Numbered from the stretch's first letter, positions 17,034 through 26,540 are shown. The stretch: DNA of 64,000 nt from Gammaproteobacteria bacterium (GCA_013286495.1 JABDFQ010000008.1:1-64000), one strand, 5' to 3'. The notes: generated from the letters alone by a model not told the origin. Numbers and translations are program-made.

Positions 17034-18461
17034 ATGTCCGACGACAATCTAACCAATGAAAAAAAACGTCTTCCGCTCATCAGGAAAAATCTTCCTCGCA
17101 TTCACACGCATGACAATCTTTCTTTTAAAGTGACGGTTGAAGATTGGAAGAGAGGTGGTGGTAACTGCGTTTATATCAATGGAACACAAGCGCTGCCGAA
17201 AATTGAAAAAACCAAAGAAGATATAAAAAAAGTATTTGATGAACAATTTTTTGCAGAAAAAACTCAGGAATTTGTGTGTGATGAACTAAAAGAGTACGTA
17301 AAAAACGCTTCCAATCAGGGTAATAGTAAAGCTGGCGGATTTTTGGATCATTCGCATGCTGTGACCAAGGAATATTTTTCCTTGCATGGTTTATTTCTAA
17401 CTGCGGATCAGGATCGTTGCGATTATATTATTCTCGATAAATATAATCTTGTGTATATCGAACGATTCAATATTAATGGCTATCTCCTCAACACAGGTGA
17501 TTTATTCAAGCCCGAATCGCAATTGGCAATGGGTGTCACAGTATCTACTATTAATTTTGATCCTGTAAAAGGCATCACACATCAATTAGCGTATGACAAA
17601 ATAATTCTGCTCAATAAAATCGCTGAGACCAACCTGTTTAATCGCGATCTTGGTTTGTATGTCGCAAAACAAAAGGATTTTGCCAATCAACTTACACCAC
17701 CGATGTTTTTTGATGACGATACTTTGTTGCATACAGCATATAACACGGATATTGATGAAGTGCGCGAGGGGTTGAATCAATTTTGCAATATTGTTGCGGA
17801 AAAAGGTGTGACAGGTCTTGCTGAATTTTTTACTGTGAATAATGTTGTTTATCCATCGCATAAAAAAATATCTTATATAGATCAATTTTTAGTGGCAGAT
17901 GTAGCAAAAGCAGATGAAATAATATTGATGCATGATAAAAGAAGAAAAAAAGATGTACCGTTTTATCGTGTGATGATTAATTTTTTTGATGCCATGCTGA
18001 ATGCGATTAGTGATTATGTTAAAAAAGTTTTTGGTGAAGAAAAGAAAAATCCGCCGAAAGCAGCAGTAATTATTCCTGATCAACCTGTCAAAAAATCCAT
18101 TGAGCAGCAAGGTGAGAAAATTATTTTGCCGCCACTTGTTCATCAATCGCGATTATTCAGTAAACCGAATGTTGATCAGGATGGCGTGGTGACGTTTGTG
18201 ATGGAACATCAGGGTCAATTACAGGAAGAAATGCAGGCAAAGAAAACGGATGGTTTATATGCCGCCATGAGCCATGTTTTTCCAGATCAGGCAGGCAAGG
18301 CGGCATTTGCAGGGTTCATACAGCATGCAACATTTTCATTCGCTGGTAATTTCAGTGTGAAGATGACACGCGAGCAGACGGAATTATTCAGGCAGCATTC
18401 CAAGGAATTGCAGAAAGTGGTGGAGAGATTTGAGCGGAAGGGTAAAAGTTTGCGTGCGTGA
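17034..18461 (+). CDS. Unrecognised 475-residue protein, possible effector
   Basis: I recognise no domain in this protein. It is soluble-looking, rich in lysine and asparagine, without a signal peptide. The C terminus is basic and charged (VVERFERKGKSLRA) and follows a helical stretch. An in-frame ATG at 16986 is possible, but AGGAG at about 17021 sits nine bases before ATG 17034, so the shorter form is chosen. It stands alone between ettA and another unrecognised gene. Large size, lack of relatives I can name, and a PmrA-like box just upstream make a secreted effector plausible; this is inference only. Confidence 0.6.
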   Translation: MSDDNLTNEKKRLPLIRKNLPRIHTHDNLSFKVTVEDWKRGGGNCVYINGTQALPKIEKTKEDIKKVFDEQFFAEKTQEFVCDELKEYVKNASNQGNSKAGGFLDHSHAVTKEYFSLHGLFLTADQDRCDYIILDKYNLVYIERFNINGYLLNTGDLFKPESQLAMGVTVSTINFDPVKGITHQLAYDKIILLNKIAETNLFNRDLGLYVAKQKDFANQLTPPMFFDDDTLLHTAYNTDIDEVREGLNQFCNIVAEKGVTGLAEFFTVNNVVYPSHKKISYIDQFLVADVAKADEIILMHDKRRKKDVPFYRVMINFFDAMLNAISDYVKKVFGEEKKNPPKAAVIIPDQPVKKSIEQQGEKIILPPLVHQSRLFSKPNVDQDGVVTFVMEHQGQLQEEMQAKKTDGLYAAMSHVFPDQAGKAAFAGFIQHATFSFAGNFSVKMTREQTELFRQHSKELQKVVERFERKGKSLRA

Positions 18462-18566
18462 AGTACGTAACTACCTGAATTAACACTTCATTCTCTTCCC
18501 CTCACCATTTTTCAACCACTTACACTGGCTATCATCCACAAAAAATATCGCAACAATTATCATTGA

Positions 18567-18611
18567 TTTAATAATTATTTAAGAGAAGATCCGGTAAAAT
18601 ACCTCTATAAT
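18567..18611 (+). promoter_or_regulatory. Candidate PmrA-like box and -10 box
   Basis: TTTAATAATTATTTAAG (18567-18583) has two TTAA half-sites with the 11-base phasing of the Legionella PmrA element, and TATAAT (18606-18611) lies 22 bases downstream. The next gene starts at 18674. PmrA control is typical of Legionella effectors, but no regulator is visible here. Confidence 0.35.
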
Positions 18612-18673
18612 TTATTTCAAGACAGGTAGCGTGGTTGAAAATTAAACCATAATAAATACGACGAGGTGTGAGC

Positions 18674-19795
18674 ATGTCCAAGTCCAGAAGCCAGAGCATT
18701 TCAGATGCTGATGAGAAAAAAATAATTGATGCTGATGATAAAAAATTATCAGAGGCAGAAGAACGAAAAAAAATAATGGAAGAACAAGAAAAGAAAATAG
18801 CTGATCTTTTTAACATTCTGAATACTACGTACAACATGAATACTACGAGAGACAAGCTTGATTACTCAAAAAGAGTAACTTTTTCGGAAAGCTTTTTTAA
18901 TGTAGAACGTAATGTTAAAGAAACACACGCATCTTCTGAAAATGATGAAGATCACAGTTCTTCTGCAGAAGAAGCCTCTGTTCCTGAAGCTATTGTTCCT
19001 CAAGCTATTGTTCCTGCTGAAATAGCAGAAATAGCTGAGCGTGAGGAAGAAGCTAAAAAAACTTTTATCCAGAGATATCCAGTTGCAGGAACGATAGCAG
19101 TAGTTGCTGCCTTTGTATTCTGTGGTGCTTTGCTGGGATTTGCACTTTCCAACGCTTTCGGATTGCTTTTACTTCCAATTGTTGCAAAAGCTGCATGTTA
19201 TGTTATTGCAGCTTCGGGTTTGTTCACATTATTAAAACCAGCAATCAACACAATCAATTACTGGGTTAAGGAATTCTTCAGTACAAATCAGGAAAAGGAA
19301 ATGAATGATCAAAAGGATCATGACAGAATAACCAGAAATACGCTGATACCAACATTATCGCAAAGAAATACAGTTAATAGAGGTACTGTTGAAAATAAAT
19401 CCCGATCAGTAACCTTTGAGAATAGTTTCAGTTATAAGTTTTTCTCTGAACAAAATGCTGGTGGAATCGAGAATTGCAAGCCAGAACCCGGCGTAAACGA
19501 GATTGTTGAATATCTGGTTGAAAATTATCGCCATGAAAGCTTCATTAGAGATATTAGTTTGAGATTAAATGAGGATGATAAGAAAATTCTCGATTCGTTT
19601 ATCAAGGAAATAAATGATAATGGGGCGCTTATCTATAATGAGCAGAATAATAATTTGGAAAATCCAAAAATTTATAATCAGGAAATTTTCGATTGGGTCA
19701 TGAGAAATGAGAAAGGCATTAAAGAAGAAATTACACTAAACAATCTCAATCGTCGAACGTTAACAAATAGCAGCAGTAGTGGTTCTGGTTACTAA
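18674..19795 (+). CDS. Unrecognised membrane protein with coiled-coil N terminus, possible effector
   Basis: A 373-residue protein. Residues about 1-45 are highly charged and heptad-like (DADEKKIIDADDKK, then EAEERKKIMEEQEKK), predicting a coiled coil. Two hydrophobic hairpin segments follow at about 133-190 (TIAVVAAFVFCGALLGFAL and the nearby LLLLPIVAKAACYVIAASG), then a charged C-terminal half ending in a serine-rich SSSSGSGY. There is no signal peptide. ATG 18674 with GAGG at 18663-18666 is preferred over an upstream GTG at 18668. A coiled coil plus a membrane hairpin is frequent among effectors that insert in host membranes, but no homology supports that here. Its stop overlaps the convergent efflux gene by four bases. 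Confidence 0.6.
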   Translation: MSKSRSQSISDADEKKIIDADDKKLSEAEERKKIMEEQEKKIADLFNILNTTYNMNTTRDKLDYSKRVTFSESFFNVERNVKETHASSENDEDHSSSAEEASVPEAIVPQAIVPAEIAEIAEREEEAKKTFIQRYPVAGTIAVVAAFVFCGALLGFALSNAFGLLLLPIVAKAACYVIAASGLFTLLKPAINTINYWVKEFFSTNQEKEMNDQKDHDRITRNTLIPTLSQRNTVNRGTVENKSRSVTFENSFSYKFFSEQNAGGIENCKPEPGVNEIVEYLVENYRHESFIRDISLRLNEDDKKILDSFIKEINDNGALIYNEQNNNLENPKIYNQEIFDWVMRNEKGIKEEITLNNLNRRTLTNSSSSGSGY

Positions 19796-20709
19796 CACGT
19801 CTCCATCCGAATACACGGATTATCTTCGCTACCTGTTTCCACTTGCAGTGTAGCGTGGCTAATCCGGAATTCATGATGTAACTTTTCATTAATTTCCCTG
19901 AACTCCGCATCCGATAATTTTTTTTCTGGCATGATGAGATGCGCGGTCAAGGCGACTTCACGTGTGCTTAATCCCCAGATATGCAAATCATGCACCGCAG
20001 TCACGCCTGGTAAATCATGTAAATATTGGCGTACACCAACGTAATCGATGTAATGCGGAATGGCATCGATTAAAAGAATCACCGAATCACGTAATAATCC
20101 CCACGTTCCCCATAACACAATCACCACAATCAAAAGACCAATAACAGGATCAATCCAGTGCCAATGGGTGAAATGAATGAGTATCGCAGAAATAACCACA
20201 CCAACGAGAATCAGCGCATCAGCCATCAAATGTAAAAATGCTCCCTTGATGTTGATGTCATCTTTCGCACCACGCATGAATAATAATGAAGCGCTGACGT
20301 TGACGAAAATACCGATGATACCCATGACAATCACAATCGTTTCATTGACTGCAGTGAGATTAAATAATTTATAAATCGATTCATAGGCAATCACAGCTGA
20401 GGTTGCAACCAGAATAAATGCATTCGCGAGTGATGCAATGATAGTCGTGCGCTTGAAACCATAGCTGTAACGTTTGCGTGCTGGTAAAGTCAGCAACCAG
20501 TTCGCAATCCAGGCAAGCACGAGTCCTAGCACATCACCAAGATTATGTACGGCATCTGCCAGCAAACTCATGGAATCAGCAGCGATCGCAAATCCTGCTT
20601 CCACTATGGTGTAAACCAGGGTCATGCACACCGCAATCGCAAATACAGAATTAAATGAACGTGCCGCTTCATGATGATGATCGTGCGAATGAGAATGATG
20701 CGCGCCCAT
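19792..20709 (-). CDS. Cation diffusion facilitator (Zn/Co/Cd-type efflux)
   Basis: This 305-residue CDF transporter exports divalent metal using proton exchange. A histidine-rich start (GAHHSHSHDHHHE) is followed by six membrane segments. The metal site residues are in SLLADAVHNLGD (D52, H55, D59) and in HLMADALILVG of the fifth helix. A cytoplasmic domain after about residue 210 contains DLHIWGLSTREVALTAHL. It resembles ZitB/CzcD-type zinc exporters; the exact metal is unknown. It is last in a putA - antiporter - CDF operon, six bases after the antiporter gene. Confidence 0.9.
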   Translation of the reverse strand: MGAHHSHSHDHHHEAARSFNSVFAIAVCMTLVYTIVEAGFAIAADSMSLLADAVHNLGDVLGLVLAWIANWLLTLPARKRYSYGFKRTTIIASLANAFILVATSAVIAYESIYKLFNLTAVNETIVIVMGIIGIFVNVSASLLFMRGAKDDINIKGAFLHLMADALILVGVVISAILIHFTHWHWIDPVIGLLIVVIVLWGTWGLLRDSVILLIDAIPHYIDYVGVRQYLHDLPGVTAVHDLHIWGLSTREVALTAHLIMPEKKLSDAEFREINEKLHHEFRISHATLQVETGSEDNPCIRMETC

Positions 20710-20715
20710 ATTGTA

Positions 20716-21885
20716 TTAATCCCTGCGTAATTTATCGGTGGATGCAAGTGGTGTGGGATAACGCATTACTGTCCAGTAACAGGAAACAATGAATGTGATA
20801 ATCACAGCAGCTTGCGCCATATAAGCATCAGGTGGTGATAATAAATGCGTGCCTTGTGCCATATAAATAATTAACAGCGAAAATTCACTCATTTGTCCCA
20901 GACGCACACCAATTTCCCAGCTCACGGTTTTGATTTCACCTGAGCGTTGCAGCAACCAGCTAAAGATCATGGGTTTCAATAATAAAATGAAAAGCGCGAG
21001 AACGCAGGCGGATGCAAAGACTTGCCCAAAGTAATCGAAATTAAAACTTGCACCGATGGAGAAGAAAAATAATACGAGGAAGAAATCGCGCAAAGGTTTC
21101 AGGCTTTCTGCAATATAAAATGCAATGGGATTGGAAGCGAGCGAGACACCAGCAATGAACGCACCAATTTCTTCGGATAATCCAAAATAATGGCTGAATT
21201 CAGCCATGAATAAACACCAGCCAATGGAAACAATAAAAATATATTCATGAATTTTATCAAAGCGTGACAGCAACCAGGAAAGCACATACGTCTGAAATAA
21301 ATAAGCAACGGTTAATAAAATCGGGAAGGCAATGGCAATTAACCAGAGATTGGTAGTAGCGCTACTATCACCAAAAAGCTGCATGATAAGAATAGCGGCG
21401 ATCGCGAGAATGTCCTGTAACAATAAAATGCTGATGACCAGTTCACCAGTATGTTGATGATGCAGAATGGTAGTGGGTAATAATTTCAGACCGATAATGG
21501 TACTGGAAAATATGACAGCGATACCGATCACCATGCTTTCGACCAGTGTGTAACCAAACATGTAACAGGTGAGAAAACCCATGCCGAAGAAAACCAGCGA
21601 GCTAACTAAAGTAATGAGACTCATCTTGCGCAAGGAGTGAAATAAATTTTGCGGTTGCAAATGCAAACCTAACAGGAATAACAAAAAGACAATGCCGATA
21701 TCGCCAGCTTGCTTGATCACTTCACTATTCGATACCAGCTTGAATCCAAACGGGCCTAATAATGCGCCCACTACAATATATGCCACCAACAACGATTGTC
21801 GTGTAAACAAGGCAGCAGTAGATAAAATGGCGGTGCCAGTGAAAATTAAAAAAATAACATGTGCTATACCGTGGGTTTGATCCAA
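20716..21885 (-). CDS. CPA2-family cation/proton antiporter (KefB-like)
   Basis: A 389-residue membrane protein with about twelve hydrophobic segments, of the Na+/H+ or K+/H+ antiporter CPA2 family. Family features are LLFLLGLHLQPQNLFHSL near residue 70, SSTIIGLKLL and the ion-site region EIGAFIAGVSLASNPIAFYI. The C-terminal TrkA-N nucleotide-binding domain of full KefB/KefC is absent; the protein ends soon after the last helix. It starts two bases after putA and precedes the CDF gene. It probably exchanges K+ or Na+ for protons; the ion cannot be told from sequence. Confidence 0.87.
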   Translation of the reverse strand: MDQTHGIAHVIFLIFTGTAILSTAALFTRQSLLVAYIVVGALLGPFGFKLVSNSEVIKQAGDIGIVFLLFLLGLHLQPQNLFHSLRKMSLITLVSSLVFFGMGFLTCYMFGYTLVESMVIGIAVIFSSTIIGLKLLPTTILHHQHTGELVISILLLQDILAIAAILIMQLFGDSSATTNLWLIAIAFPILLTVAYLFQTYVLSWLLSRFDKIHEYIFIVSIGWCLFMAEFSHYFGLSEEIGAFIAGVSLASNPIAFYIAESLKPLRDFFLVLFFFSIGASFNFDYFGQVFASACVLALFILLLKPMIFSWLLQRSGEIKTVSWEIGVRLGQMSEFSLLIIYMAQGTHLLSPPDAYMAQAAVIITFIVSCYWTVMRYPTPLASTDKLRRD

Positions 21886-21887
21886 TG

Positions 21888-24800
21888 TTATTCATCCTCC
21901 AGTAAGGTAACCAGACGTGCATTGCCGCCGACGGCGGTCGTGTTGTTGGAAATACAGCGTTCCATGCAAAGTCTTGGCAAGTAATGTGGCCCTCCAGCCT
22001 TGGGGCCTGTGCCAGATAAACGTTCACCACCAAATGGTTGCACGCCTACCACAGCGCCTATCATATTGCGATTCACGTAAATATTGCCGATTGGCATACG
22101 ATTTGCAATGTGTTGTATGGTGGCATCAATACGACTATGGATGCCTAATGTTAATCCATAACCGGTTTTGATAATAGCATCCATTACCTGATCCAGCTCA
22201 TTTGCCTTGTAACGAATGACATGCAGAATCGGGCCAAATACTTCACCTTCAAGTTGATCGAGATTCTGTAATTCATACACACACGGTGCAACATAAAATC
22301 CATCAGGTAAATTTTCAGGTTCGATGGTTACGATCAGTGTGGCTTCTGCATTCATTTTCGCAATATGTTTTTGCAACATCTGCTGTGCCTCTTCATCAAT
22401 CACGCAGGCAACATCCGTGGATAAGAATGCAGGATCACCGATTGTCATTTCCTGCATGTAACCTTTCAGCATATTCAGTAATTTCGGCGCCATTTCTTCC
22501 TGCACAAATAACACACGCAATGCAGAGCAACGTTGTCCTGCACTATTAAATGCAGATTGCACAATATCCATGACAGTTTGTTCAGCGAGTGCAGATGAAT
22601 CGACAATCATCGCATTCTCACCGCCAGTTTCTGCGATGAGAAAAGCAATCGCACCTTTTTTATCAGCAAGCGATCGTTCGATTATTTTTGCGGTTTCGGT
22701 TGAGCCAGTAAACATGACTCCTGCGACACGTTCATCTTTTGTTAACGCTGCACCCACTACGCTGCCTTTACCAATTAATAATTGCAACACATCTTCTGGA
22801 ATGCCTGCTTCATGCAGAATTTGCACGGCTTTATATGCAATTAATGGTGTTTGTTCTGCAGGCTTGGCAAGTACAGGATTACCTGTGACGAGCGCTGCAA
22901 CAATTTGCCCGGAAAAAATAGCGAGCGGAAAATTCCATGGACTTATGCAAGCGACAATGCCACGTGCATGCAAGGATAATTGATTCCATTCGCCAGTAGG
23001 ACCAGGTAAAGGTTGTGGGACAAGATCATGACGCGCGCGATAGGCATAATAACGACAATAATCAATCGTCTCGCGTATTTCAGAAATACAATCAGGAATA
23101 CATTTGCCGCCTTCCTGGTTGAGTAATGCAATTAAATCTGGCATGTATTGCTGAAATAAATCTGCTGCTTTTTCCAGAATACTCGCACGTTTTTCAACGG
23201 GAGTTTCATCCCATTTGCGTTTGGCATTCTCTGCAGTCTGCAAGGCTATTTCAATATCATGTGCATCTGCATGACTGACTTTGCCGATGACTTGTTTATT
23301 AATCGGTGAATTAACGGCATGTGCGTTTTTGTCATGATACGTTTTGCCATTAATGATGGAAGTAGCTATCCATTTTTTCTGTTTTGCCTGTTCAATTTGC
23401 TGGAATAATTGTTGACGCGTGATTGCATTGGATAAATCAATTCCTTGTGAATTTTGCCACGCACCATAAATTTCCTTTGGTAAGGGAATGTGTGGATGTG
23501 GTTTATTGACCAGTGCTGCAACGCGCGCGACAGGATCAACAATCATGTCATCAATCGGTGTTTTATCATCAGCTAATTTGTTGATGAAGGAACTATTGGC
23601 ACCATTTTCCAGTAAACGTCTGACAAGATAACCGAGCAAATCGCGATGGGTGCCAACCGGTGCATAAATACGACAGGGAATATTGAAACCATCTTTTGCA
23701 ACCACCTGATCGTAAAGCGCGCGTCCCATTCCCTGTAAACATTGAAATTCAAAATCACTTTGTTTATTCGCCATTTCCATGATGGCGGCTACTGTGTAGG
23801 CATTATGTGTGCCGAATTGCGAATAAAAACATTCAGGCTGTGATAATAATTTTTTTGCACAGGCAAGGTAAGAGACATCAGTGGAATTTTTACGTGTGAA
23901 CACAGGATAATTTTCATATCCATACACCTGACTCATTTTGATTTCGGCATCCCAGTAAGCACCTTTCACCAGTCTTACCATCATGCGTTTGCCGTGTTTG
24001 CGTGATAAGGCGCTTAGCCAGTCAATCACATAAGGCGCACGTTTTTGATACGCTTGCACCGCTAATCCAAAACCTTCCCAGCCAGCGAGCGCTGGATCAC
24101 TGAATACACGTTCGATGATATCCAGTGAAATATCGAGACGATCTGCTTCTTCAGCATCAACCGTCAAACCAATGTTGTATTGTTTTGCCTGTTTGGCGAG
24201 CGCGAGTAACATCGGCGGAATTTCATTCATGACGCGATCATAATGTGTGTATTCGTAACGCGGGCTTAATGCAGATAATTTCACGGAAATACCCGGATTT
24301 TTTGCCGGTGTATTTTGATGTGCAAATTTGCCAATCGCATCAATCGCATTCACATAAGATTGATAATAATTGGCAGCATCTTCGACTGTGCGTGCAGATT
24401 CACCGAGCATGTCATAGGAAAAACGATAACCGATATTTTCCAGTTCCACTGAACGCGATAAGGCTAATTGAATATTTTCTCCCATGACAAATTGTTTGCC
24501 GATGGTTTTCATCATTTGCAAAAGAACCGGACGAATGACGCTTGCACCTAAACGACTAACACTGCGTTTTAATGCACTCGAAAAAGTTTGATCATGATTG
24601 ATGGCGGGTGCGTAGATTTTTCCTGTCAATAATAATGACCAGGTCGCAGCATTCACAAATAAACTATTGTCGCGACTTAAATGATTTTTCCATTCAACAG
24701 TGGAAAGTTTGTCGCTGATAAATTTATCCATTGTGGCTTTATCAGGAATACGCAATAAGGCTTCGGCAAGACACATGAGTGCAATGCCTTCATCGGTAGA

Positions 24801-25019
24801 TAAGTCATATTGATGTAACAGCGAATCAATTTTTCCCTGACGTTTTTTATATTCACGCGTTTCTATCACCAGTTGTTTTGCGATAGTTGTTATATGCGCT
24901 TTTTCTGCGGGTGGAAAAGTGGCTGCTGCAATCAGTGGGGAAAGACAGTCATCTTCCTTCATTCGATAAGCTTTTGTGATACTATCGCGCAGGGAATTTA
25001 GCCTTTCCGGGTTATTCAT
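21888..25019 (-). CDS. putA: Bifunctional proline dehydrogenase / P5C dehydrogenase PutA
   Basis: This 1043-residue enzyme oxidises proline to glutamate in two steps. The N-terminal half is the FAD-dependent proline dehydrogenase barrel (ISVKLSALSPRYEYTHYDRV, then RMMVRLVKGAYWDAEIKMSQ). The C-terminal half is the NAD-dependent aldehyde dehydrogenase, with the catalytic glutamate in AETGGENAMIVD and the catalytic cysteine in SAGQRCSALRVL. It lacks the N-terminal ribbon-helix-helix DNA-binding domain of E. coli PutA (about 1320 residues), so it should not be an autorepressor. It heads an operon with an antiporter and a CDF exporter. Confidence 0.96.
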   Translation of the reverse strand: MNNPERLNSLRDSITKAYRMKEDDCLSPLIAAATFPPAEKAHITTIAKQLVIETREYKKRQGKIDSLLHQYDLSTDEGIALMCLAEALLRIPDKATMDKFISDKLSTVEWKNHLSRDNSLFVNAATWSLLLTGKIYAPAINHDQTFSSALKRSVSRLGASVIRPVLLQMMKTIGKQFVMGENIQLALSRSVELENIGYRFSYDMLGESARTVEDAANYYQSYVNAIDAIGKFAHQNTPAKNPGISVKLSALSPRYEYTHYDRVMNEIPPMLLALAKQAKQYNIGLTVDAEEADRLDISLDIIERVFSDPALAGWEGFGLAVQAYQKRAPYVIDWLSALSRKHGKRMMVRLVKGAYWDAEIKMSQVYGYENYPVFTRKNSTDVSYLACAKKLLSQPECFYSQFGTHNAYTVAAIMEMANKQSDFEFQCLQGMGRALYDQVVAKDGFNIPCRIYAPVGTHRDLLGYLVRRLLENGANSSFINKLADDKTPIDDMIVDPVARVAALVNKPHPHIPLPKEIYGAWQNSQGIDLSNAITRQQLFQQIEQAKQKKWIATSIINGKTYHDKNAHAVNSPINKQVIGKVSHADAHDIEIALQTAENAKRKWDETPVEKRASILEKAADLFQQYMPDLIALLNQEGGKCIPDCISEIRETIDYCRYYAYRARHDLVPQPLPGPTGEWNQLSLHARGIVACISPWNFPLAIFSGQIVAALVTGNPVLAKPAEQTPLIAYKAVQILHEAGIPEDVLQLLIGKGSVVGAALTKDERVAGVMFTGSTETAKIIERSLADKKGAIAFLIAETGGENAMIVDSSALAEQTVMDIVQSAFNSAGQRCSALRVLFVQEEMAPKLLNMLKGYMQEMTIGDPAFLSTDVACVIDEEAQQMLQKHIAKMNAEATLIVTIEPENLPDGFYVAPCVYELQNLDQLEGEVFGPILHVIRYKANELDQVMDAIIKTGYGLTLGIHSRIDATIQHIANRMPIGNIYVNRNMIGAVVGVQPFGGERLSGTGPKAGGPHYLPRLCMERCISNNTTAVGGNARLVTLLEDE

Positions 25020-25109
25020 AATATAAAGCTCCAGATCTAAGGTAGTAATGCCTCGTTTTGGGATTCCCTATTGTAGTGAAAATCAGCCATTTGACTAGTG
25101 AAAATATTG

Positions 25110-25736
25110 ATGAAAACACCTGAAAATACTAAAACAACACCGATTTCACGTCGGTTTCGAGGATTATTGCCCATTGTAGTGGATGTTGAGACTTCTGGTT
25201 TAAATCCTGCCACTGATGCCTTGCTGGAAATTGCAGCAGTCACACTCGGCATGAATGGTGATGGCAAGCTCTATCGCGATCAAACTTTGTCCTATCATGT
25301 GGAAGCATTTGCTGGAGCGAGGATTGATGCGGAAGCGCTGGAAGTGACGGGTATTGATCCGACACACCCTTTACGTTTTGCGTTACCGGAAGCGCAGGCT
25401 TTGTATCGGATTTTCGCTTTTATCGAGAAGGAATTGCAAAAAACCACGTGTTATCGTGCGGTTTTGGTGGGACATAATGCGTGGTTTGATTTGAGTTTTG
25501 TGCTGGCAGCGGTCAAGCGTGCGCGTATTCGTTATAACCCGTTTCATTCATTTACCACTTTTGATACCGCCTCCCTATCAGCAATTGCCCTGGGCGAAAC
25601 CGTGCTGGCTCGCGCCACGCGTCGTGCCCGTGTGCCATTTGATGTCGAAAAAGCGCATTCGGCTATTTATGATGCTGAGCGTACGGCGGAGTTGTTTTGC
25701 CAGATCGTGAACCGCTGGGGCGAGCTGAGGATTTAA
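25110..25736 (+). CDS. rnt: Ribonuclease T
   Basis: A 208-residue DEDD-family 3'-5' exonuclease that trims tRNA and other RNA 3' ends. Exo motifs are visible: VVDVETSGLNP (Exo I, D and E), GHNAWFDLSFV (Exo II) and AHSAIYDAERTAELF (Exo III with H and D). Length matches RNase T. The open frame begins with GTG 25098, but ATG 25110 is the likelier start; no strong ribosome-binding site separates them. It is divergent from putA. Its last codons are copied into the downstream repeat nest at 26701-26746. Confidence 0.93.
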   Translation: MKTPENTKTTPISRRFRGLLPIVVDVETSGLNPATDALLEIAAVTLGMNGDGKLYRDQTLSYHVEAFAGARIDAEALEVTGIDPTHPLRFALPEAQALYRIFAFIEKELQKTTCYRAVLVGHNAWFDLSFVLAAVKRARIRYNPFHSFTTFDTASLSAIALGETVLARATRRARVPFDVEKAHSAIYDAERTAELFCQIVNRWGELRI

Positions 25737-25788
25737 CAGGGTTGTAAGGTTGATTTAGGAAATAACGACGGCTGCGGGCGCGTGCGTG

Positions 25789-25852
25789 CCCTCACCCCTT
25801 CCCCCTCTCCCCTCGCTGAAAAGCGCTCCGGGAGAGGGGAAGCTCTCCGTCG
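25789..25852 (+). repeat. Family 2 palindromic repeat, copy A
   Basis: A full 64-base copy from CCCTCACCCC to CTCTCCGTCG. An inner CGCT-GAAA-AGCG stem-loop lies between the pairing arms CCCTCTCC and GGAGAGGG. It begins 52 bases after the RNase T stop. It reads forward, the orientation opposite to copies D and E. Confidence 0.88.
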
Positions 25853-25866
25853 CTATTTTCACAATG

Positions 25867-25947
25867 AAAGCGCTCCTGAGAGAGGGGAAGCTCTCCGTCG
25901 TTACTTTCACAATGAAAGCGCTCCCGGGAGAGGGAAAGCTCTTCGTC
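25867..25947 (+). repeat. Family 2 partial copies B and C in tandem
   Basis: The second half of the repeat (AAAGCGCTCC through GAAGCTCTCCGTC) plus the joining TTTTCACAAT stretch recurs twice more, with a period near 48 bases (copies end at 25900 and 25947). This looks like slippage or unequal exchange from copy A. Confidence 0.8.
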
Positions 25948-25983
25948 ATTATTTTCACAATAAATTTCCAGCCAAAACTTCCT

Positions 25984-26045
25984 ACGGAGAGCTTCCCCTC
26001 TCCCGGAGCGCTTTACAGCGAGGGGAGAGGGGGAAGGGGTGAGGG
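25984..26045 (-). repeat. Family 2 palindromic repeat, copy D (inverted)
   Basis: A full copy in reverse orientation, from TACGGAGAGC to GGTGAGGG. It is joined to copy C by a TTATTTTCACAATAAAT spacer that recurs beside other copies. Confidence 0.87.
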
Positions 26046-26071
26046 GCTTATGAACTACAACGATCCAGCTT
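26046..26071 (-). repeat. Copied tail of the peroxiredoxin gene (1)
   Basis: About 26 bases, including AACTACAACGATCCAGCTT, match the 3' end of the peroxiredoxin gene at 26941-26966 with one visible change. The copy contains that gene's stop codon complement. Confidence 0.75.
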
Positions 26072-26113
26072 TTTTGTCATTATTTTCACAATAAATTTCC
26101 AGCCAAAACTTCT

Positions 26114-26176
26114 TACGGAGAGCTTCCCCTCTCCCGGAGCGCTTTACAGCGAGGGGAGAGGGGGAAGGGGTGAGGG
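26114..26176 (-). repeat. Family 2 palindromic repeat, copy E (inverted, left of DUF559 gene)
   Basis: A full inverted copy. Its GGTGAGGG end points at the DUF559 gene, ten bases from that gene's stop. With copy F it forms an inverted-repeat pair around the gene. Confidence 0.87.
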
Positions 26177-26186
26177 CGTTTGGTTA

Positions 26187-26540
26187 TCATCTTGAAGATG
26201 TCTCGGTCTGCAATAATTTCAAAATCGTTTCCAGCACACCGCTTGTATTATTAAAGACCTCGTTATTCCATACTCTAAATACCCGAAAACCTTCACTTTC
26301 CAAAAACGCAGTGCGACGTTTGTCGTATTCTGCTGCTAGCATATGCTGACCGCCATCCACTTCAACGACAAGTTTCTTTTCCCGACAAGCAAAATCTGCG
26401 ATGTATTGGCCAATAACAAGTTCGCGAACAAATTTATAACCACCCAATCGTCGGTTTCTCAAAAAATACCACATGCGATTTTCCGCTTGTGTCATGTTTT
26501 TTCTGTGGCTGCGGGCGCGATCTTTGAGCATGGTTTTCAT
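26187..26540 (-). CDS. DUF559 (Vsr-like) endonuclease-domain protein
   Basis: A 117-residue protein of the DUF559 family, which has the PD-(D/E)XK/Vsr-like nuclease fold. Typical features are MTQAENRMWYFLRN (E20), IADFACREKKLVVEVDGGQH with D49, E60 and D62, and RVFRVWNNEVFNN near the end. The family is predicted to cut or nick DNA, but its role is not established. The gene is bracketed by two inverted family 2 repeats (copies E and F), and further copies lie on both sides. Stand-alone DUF559 genes are compact like this one, so it appears intact. It may mobilise or maintain the repeats; this is inference. Confidence 0.87.
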   Translation of the reverse strand: MKTMLKDRARSHRKNMTQAENRMWYFLRNRRLGGYKFVRELVIGQYIADFACREKKLVVEVDGGQHMLAAEYDKRRTAFLESEGFRVFRVWNNEVFNNTSGVLETILKLLQTETSSR

